Shown: positions 60,773 to 64,000 of the stretch, piece after piece
Numbering within the stretch: position 1 is the first letter of the stretch
Layout of the letters: each line of letters starts with the position of its first letter
NCBI RefSeq assembly: GCF_029892425.1
Contig: NZ_JARXWB010000008.1
Location: 186,001 to 250,000 of the forward strand
DNA length: 64,000 bases
Direction of reading: 5' to 3'
Source of the DNA: Bradyrhizobium sp. BR13661
Lineage (GTDB): Bacteria; Pseudomonadota; Alphaproteobacteria; Rhizobiales; Xanthobacteraceae
Position numbers and translations under genes: made by a program
The notes under the pieces: generated by a model
Database searches by the model: none
Told to the model about the DNA's origin: nothing
The model's input: only the letters and a program-made list of their open reading frames with translations

Positions 60773-61123
60773 TCATTTGTAGATCATGACCGGCCGGACT
60801 TCGATCGACCCGTCCCGGGCGCCGGGAATTCGCGCGGCGAGCTCGATCGCGGCGTTGAGATCCTTGGCCTCGACCAGATAATAGCCGCCGAGCTGCTCGC
60901 GGGTCTCCGCGAACGGACCCTCGGTCGTCAGCGTCTTGCCCTCGCGCACGCGCACAGTGGTTGCGGTCGAGGTCGGCTGCAGCCCGTCACCGGCCTTGAA
61001 ATGGCCGCTCTGCACGATGGACTGCGTGTAAGTGCCGTACTCCGCCGCCACCGCCTGACGGTCTGCCGGCGTCATCTTGCTCATTTGCGCTTCGTTCTGA
61101 TAGATCAGCAGCAGATACTGCAT
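60773..61123 (-). CDS. DGPF/YCII-related protein, copy 2
   Basis: A 116-residue paralogue of the next gene with the same termini ([11 protein letters not shown] ... [11 protein letters not shown]). The name-giving DGPF is EGPF here ([12 protein letters not shown]). A good AGGAG site lies eight bases before the ATG. The 5' flank (AACTCCTGTTGTTCGGCTGG read on the plus strand) closely matches the flank of copy 1 (AACTCCTGTGGTTCGGCTGG), so the duplication included about 75 bases of leader. Being first in the operon, it probably follows the sigma-dependent promoter. Confidence 0.92.
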   Translation of the reverse strand: MQYLLLIYQNEAQMSKMTPADRQAVAAEYGTYTQSIVQSGHFKAGDGLQPTSTATTVRVREGKTLTTEGPFAETREQLGGYYLVEAKDLNAAIELAARIPGARDGSIEVRPVMIYK

Positions 61124-61272
61124 GGCTCAACTCCTGTTGTTCGGCTGGATTGCCGGCATCCAGTCGAACCGGGTTCGCGCCCGACGACATCTTCAGAATA
61201 AATTATTTACGCTGCCGCGCGCGCCACGATCTTGGCTTGACGAAACCGTCACAAATGCCCATTGCGTAACCC

Positions 61273-61690
61273 GTCAGTCGGCCGGACGGCCGCTCCGGCA
61301 GGTGCCGAAAGGCCGCCGGGGAGGAAAGTCCGGGCTCCCTTGACATACGGTGCCGGATAACGTCCGGCGGGGGCGACCCCAGGGAAAGTGCCACAGAGAA
61401 CGAACCGCTCCCTCCTCGGAGGAAGTAAGGGTGAAAAGGTGCGGTAAGAGCGCACCGCGGGTCCGGCAACGGAGCCGGCATGGTAAACCCCACCGGGAGC
61501 AAAACCGAATAGGGACGGCGTAGCGGGCTGTTCGCGAAAGCGATAACGCCGCGGGGCGATGTCAGGCCCGCTGTCCGGGTAGGTTGCTCGAGGCCATGTG
61601 CAAACATGGTCCCAGAGGAATGGCCGTCACGTATCGCTTGCGCAAGCAGGCGGTGCCCTACAGAACCCGGCTTACAGGCCGGCTGATATC
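61273..61690 (+). ncRNA. rnpB: RNase P RNA (class A)
   Basis: The RNA subunit of RNase P, which matures tRNA 5' ends. Helix P1 is formed by GTCAGTCGGCC (61273-61283) and GGCCGGCTGAT (61677-61687), 11 pairs with two G-U. Universal elements are all visible: GAGGAAAGTCCGGGCTCC (CR-I, about 61320), GGTAAACCCCACCGGGAGCA (about 61482), AATAGGG, and ACAGAACCCGGCTTACAG (CR-V, 61660-61677). Length about 415 fits alphaproteobacterial type A. Exact ends may differ by a few bases. Confidence 0.97.
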
Positions 61691-61697
61691 TTGCGAC

Positions 61698-61735
61698 GAG
61701 GGGTTCGATGCTGACGCATCGGACCCCTCACCAAT
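61698..61735 (+). terminator. Intrinsic terminator of rnpB
   Basis: GAGGGGTTCGATGC and GCATCGGACCCCTC form a 14-bp stem with one G-U pair and a TGAC loop, followed by a short T run (AATTTT at 61733-61738). It begins about ten bases after the end of P1. Confidence 0.7.
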
Positions 61736-61746
61736 TTTGGAAGGTC

Positions 61747-61847
61747 GTCATTCCGGGGCTCGCAAAGCGAGAGCCCGGAATCCATCAGGCGGCAGGGAAC
61801 GTGGAGGAATGGATTCCGGGCTCGTGCTGCGCACGCCCCGGGATGAC
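61747..61847. repeat. Palindromic intergenic repeat (GTCATTCCGG class)
   Basis: Begins GTCATTCCGGGGCTCGCAAA and ends CGCCCCGGGATGAC, with GAATCCATCAGGCGGCAGGG in the middle, as in the copy at 40851 read in the other direction. It separates rnpB from the convergent hydrolase gene. Confidence 0.75.
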
Positions 61848-61856
61848 GACGGAGGC

Positions 61857-62582
61857 CTAGGCCACGATCTCCTGCAGAGCCTTCATCAGCGCCTCCGGCG
61901 CCGTGACATTCGGCGCGTGGCTGGCGTCGAGCTCGACATAGCGCCAGCCATCCTCGCTGTTCGCGCGCCTGGCGAATTGCCCGAACACATCGCCCGGCGG
62001 AATGCGTTTACAGTAGATGTAGCTGCGCGGCATCGCGGGTTCACCGTGTTGAAGCTTCAGCTTGGTCTCGAAACATTGGATCGGCATGTTGATGCGACGC
62101 GCATTGAGCCAATCGAGATCGGCCTGCGGCGTGTCCGGCGGCGGCGGGTTCGGTGGGATGCGGTAGCCATCGGCGGCAGCAGCCGCCTTGCGCATCGGCT
62201 CGCGCCCGCCTTCGTTGAGATCGAACAGCGACTGGCCATCGCGCGGCACGAACGCGTCGAGATAGACCAACTGTGTCACGCGCTCGCGGGCGCGATCGGC
62301 AACGCCTGTTGCGACCATGCCCCCATAGCTGTGGCCGAGCAGCACGATATCGCTGAGGTCCTCGAACTTGATGACGTTGAGGATGTCCTGGATATGGGTC
62401 TCGAGATCGACAGCGGCACTGGCGAGATGCGACCGTTCACCGAGCCCGGTATAGGTTGGCGTGACCAGGCGGTGGCCGGCCTGCGCCATCAGCGGATGCA
62501 TCTTCTTCCAGGCCCATCCGCCGGACCACGCGCCATGACAGAGCAGGAAGGTTTTCGCGCGTGCGGTCATCGGCGTTTCCAT
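61857..62582 (-). CDS. Alpha/beta hydrolase (EstC / pyrethroid-hydrolase-like)
   Basis: A 241-residue soluble hydrolase. The oxyanion strand LLCHGAWSGGWAWKKMHPLM, nucleophile elbow GHSYGG, and late His in ELDASHAPNVTAPEAL give a full Ser-Asp-His triad (Asp probably in VYLDAF or later). The pattern LVTPTYTGLGERSHL is characteristic of the EstC / methylketone-esterase / hydroxynitrile-lyase-related group. ATG at 62582 or 62570 may be the start; the second has a GGA eight bases upstream. No pathway genes are adjacent. Confidence 0.85.
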   Translation of the reverse strand: METPMTARAKTFLLCHGAWSGGWAWKKMHPLMAQAGHRLVTPTYTGLGERSHLASAAVDLETHIQDILNVIKFEDLSDIVLLGHSYGGMVATGVADRARERVTQLVYLDAFVPRDGQSLFDLNEGGREPMRKAAAAADGYRIPPNPPPPDTPQADLDWLNARRINMPIQCFETKLKLQHGEPAMPRSYIYCKRIPPGDVFGQFARRANSEDGWRYVELDASHAPNVTAPEALMKALQEIVA

Positions 62583-62641
62583 CGGTCTTGTTTTGATACG
62601 ATGGAGTGTAGCGGCCGAACGCGCGAAGTAAACGCCGCGGC

Positions 62642-63073
62642 TCAGGCCGCGCGCGGCGCCTTGACCAGCACGGGCGCAAGCTGGCCGGCTTCGCGCCGCA
62701 ACTTGCTCGCCTCGAAGCCGTGCATGCCGATTTGCCATTGCAGGCCGACGATGGCGCCCTTGGTCGGTTGCAGCAGCGCCAGCGAGGCAAACAGCGTCAC
62801 CGGCAGCCACACCGCGAGTTGCAGCCAGACCGGCGGCGCATAGGCGGTCTCGACCGCGAGGATCGCCGGCACCACGAGATGGCCGACCACGACCATCACC
62901 AGATAGGCCGGAAAATCATCCGCGCGCTGGTGAAACAACTCCTCGCCGCAATGATCGCAAGCGTCGGCCACTTTCAGGAAGCGGCCGAACATGTGTCCTC
63001 CGCCGCAGTTCGGGCACTTGCCGCGAAAACCGCGCCACATCGCTTTTGCCAGGGAAACTGAACCGGTCGCCAT
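62642..63073 (-). CDS. DUF983-type zinc-ribbon membrane protein
   Basis: A 143-residue protein with the DUF983 signature: WRGFRGKCPNCGGGHMFGRFLKVADACDHCGEELFHQRADDFPAYLVM. The two CxxC pairs (CPNC, CDHC) should bind zinc on the cytoplasmic side; two membrane helices follow (VMVVVGHLVVPAILAVETAY and LAVWLPVTLFASLALLQPTKG). GAGG lies about eight bases before the ATG at 63073. The gene is divergent from a MocR regulator and shares its promoter region. The family has no settled function. Confidence 0.88.
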   Translation of the reverse strand: MATGSVSLAKAMWRGFRGKCPNCGGGHMFGRFLKVADACDHCGEELFHQRADDFPAYLVMVVVGHLVVPAILAVETAYAPPVWLQLAVWLPVTLFASLALLQPTKGAIVGLQWQIGMHGFEASKLRREAGQLAPVLVKAPRAA

Positions 63074-63097
63074 GACGACACCTCTTCCGTTTTGCTG

Positions 63098-63129
63098 ATC
63101 CATACAATAATATATTGCATCCATACATT
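63098..63129. promoter_or_regulatory. Direct repeats in the DUF983/MocR divergent promoter
   Basis: ATCCATACA occurs at 63098-63106 and 63119-63127, exactly 21 bp apart, i.e. two helical turns. The flanks are AT-rich (AATAATATATTGC). Direct-repeat operators on one face of the helix are typical for MocR/PdxR regulators, and the divergent gene encodes one. The site lies 25 bases from the DUF983 start and 24 bases from the MocR start. Confidence 0.6.
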
Positions 63130-63152
63130 CAAAGGATATGGACCTAAATTGC

Positions 63153-64000
63153 ATGGACTGGACCCCTACAATCTCGGAGCTGTCAGGGCCGCGCTACCAG
63201 CGCATCGTCGAGGCCATGGAGGCGGACATCGCCGCCGGACGACTGGTGCGCGGCCAGCAATTGCCGACGCAGCGCGCTCTCGCCAAGGCGCTGGGCATCG
63301 ATCTGACCACGGTGACGCGCGCCTACACCGAGGCACGGCGCCGCGGCATCATGGAGGCGCGCGTCGGCCAGGGCTCGTTCGTGTCGGAGACCAGCGCGCG
63401 CCGCGCGGTCGACCTGCCGCATCCGGTCGCGATCGACCTCTCGATGAACGTGCCGCCACATCCGCTGGAAGCGCAGCTCGACGAACGCATCATCGCCGGC
63501 CTCGAAGCCGTCCGTGCGCAATCGGGCCTCACTGCATTCCTGAATTACCAGCCGCCCGGCGGCAGCGCCCATGAACGCGAGGTCGCCGCGCGCTGGATGC
63601 GCACGCGCGTTCCCCACGCCAACGCCGACAAGCTCGTGATCTTTCCGGGCGCGCAGACGATCCTGTTCAACCTGCTCGCCCATCTTGCGCAGCCCGGGGA
63701 CGTCGTGCTGACGGAGGCCATCACCTTTCCCGGGATCAAGGCCGCGGCAGCGCAGCTTGGCGTCAAGCTCGTTGGCGTGACGATGGATGACGGCGGCATC
63801 CTGCCCGATGCGCTGGCGAAGGCCTGCAGCACCCACAGGCCAAAGGCCGTCTATCTCATTCCGACGCTGCACAATCCGACCACGGCGACGCTTGCTCCCG
63901 AGCGACGCAGCGCAATCGCAAAAATCATCCGCGATGCCGATACTGTTCTGATCGAGGACGATGCTTACGGACTGCTCGACAAATCGGCCTCGCCGATCGC
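63153..64000 (+). CDS. MocR-family regulator (GntR winged helix fused to aminotransferase), 3' end outside window
   Basis: The first 282 residues are visible; the gene runs off the right edge. A GntR winged helix (about 8-75: RYQRIVEAMEADIAAGRLVRGQQLPTQRALAKALGIDLTTVTRAYTEARRRGIMEARVGQGSFV) is followed by a fold-type I PLP aminotransferase domain (NYQPPGGSAHEREVAARWM, IFPGAQTILFNLL, TLHNPTTATLAPERR, VLIEDDAYG). The PLP lysine would lie beyond the edge. ATG at 63153 is chosen; ATG at 63138 is in frame but has its AAGG too close. The regulator likely controls the divergent DUF983 gene and itself. Confidence 0.9.
   Translation, partial: MDWTPTISELSGPRYQRIVEAMEADIAAGRLVRGQQLPTQRALAKALGIDLTTVTRAYTEARRRGIMEARVGQGSFVSETSARRAVDLPHPVAIDLSMNVPPHPLEAQLDERIIAGLEAVRAQSGLTAFLNYQPPGGSAHEREVAARWMRTRVPHANADKLVIFPGAQTILFNLLAHLAQPGDVVLTEAITFPGIKAAAAQLGVKLVGVTMDDGGILPDALAKACSTHRPKAVYLIPTLHNPTTATLAPERRSAIAKIIRDADTVLIEDDAYGLLDKSASPI

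Overview
The window is a piece of a GC-rich alphaproteobacterial chromosome, most likely Bradyrhizobium or a close relative in the Nitrobacteraceae. This rests on the long division and cell wall (dcw) cluster in Rhizobiales order, an FtsZ with a very long linker, a meso-diaminopimelate type MurE, and several families of palindromic intergenic repeats typical of Bradyrhizobium. The assignment is by recognition, not by a search. No tRNA, rRNA operon, insertion sequence, prophage or CRISPR array is visible. The only RNA gene recognised is rnpB.

Left part (1-10.1 kb), metabolic and transport genes: a sorbosone-dehydrogenase-like beta-propeller protein; a LysR regulator co-oriented with an aspartate dehydrogenase and divergent from an anion:cation-symporter MFS transporter plus a tartrate/D-malate type dehydrogenase; two neighbouring secreted lipase-fold paralogues, one with a LysM tail; an ABC-2 exporter pair; and a small secreted Gly/His protein.

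Middle-left part (10.4-28.6 kb), envelope and accessory genes: an L,D-transpeptidase with a Tyr/Gln-rich tail; a secreted M28-like protein whose zinc site is rewritten to an HEXXH motif; a secreted 1063-residue TPR-CHAT (caspase-like) protein directly upstream of it; a membrane-anchored alpha/beta hydrolase; a glycerophosphodiester phosphodiesterase; an AT-richer patch with a SMI1/KNR4 immunity-type gene; a fused MFS/spermidine-synthase protein; a phytoene-dehydrogenase-like flavoprotein; a lone Flp pilin; prmA; a 59-residue basic protein; aminopeptidase P; and a Bcr/CflA-type efflux pump.

Central part (28.8-55.7 kb, all on the minus strand), transcribed from right to left: rsmH-ftsL-ftsI-murE-murF-mraY-murD-small membrane protein-ftsW-murG-murC-murB-ddl-ftsQ-ftsA-ftsZ-(bidirectional terminator)-lpxC-bamD-recN-ligA. 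It covers lipid II synthesis, septum assembly, the first committed step of lipid A synthesis, outer-membrane assembly and DNA repair. Several junctions overlap by 1-4 bases, while others carry 100-170 bp palindromic repeats. No mraZ is found upstream of rsmH.

Right part (56-64 kb): a secondary peptidoglycan amidase coupled to a polytopic membrane protein and followed by a putative 2-oxoglutarate oxygenase; an ECF42-type sigma factor with two tandem DGPF/YCII proteins; rnpB with a clear P1 helix and terminator; an alpha/beta hydrolase; a DUF983-type zinc-ribbon membrane protein; and a divergent MocR-type regulator that runs off the end of the window.

The best candidates for something undescribed are the secreted TPR-CHAT / HEXXH-M28 pair, the small protein coupled to murD inside the dcw cluster, the amidase-membrane protein-oxygenase set at the head of dcw, and the 11-bp-phased DnaA-box-like repeats near 23.4 kb.
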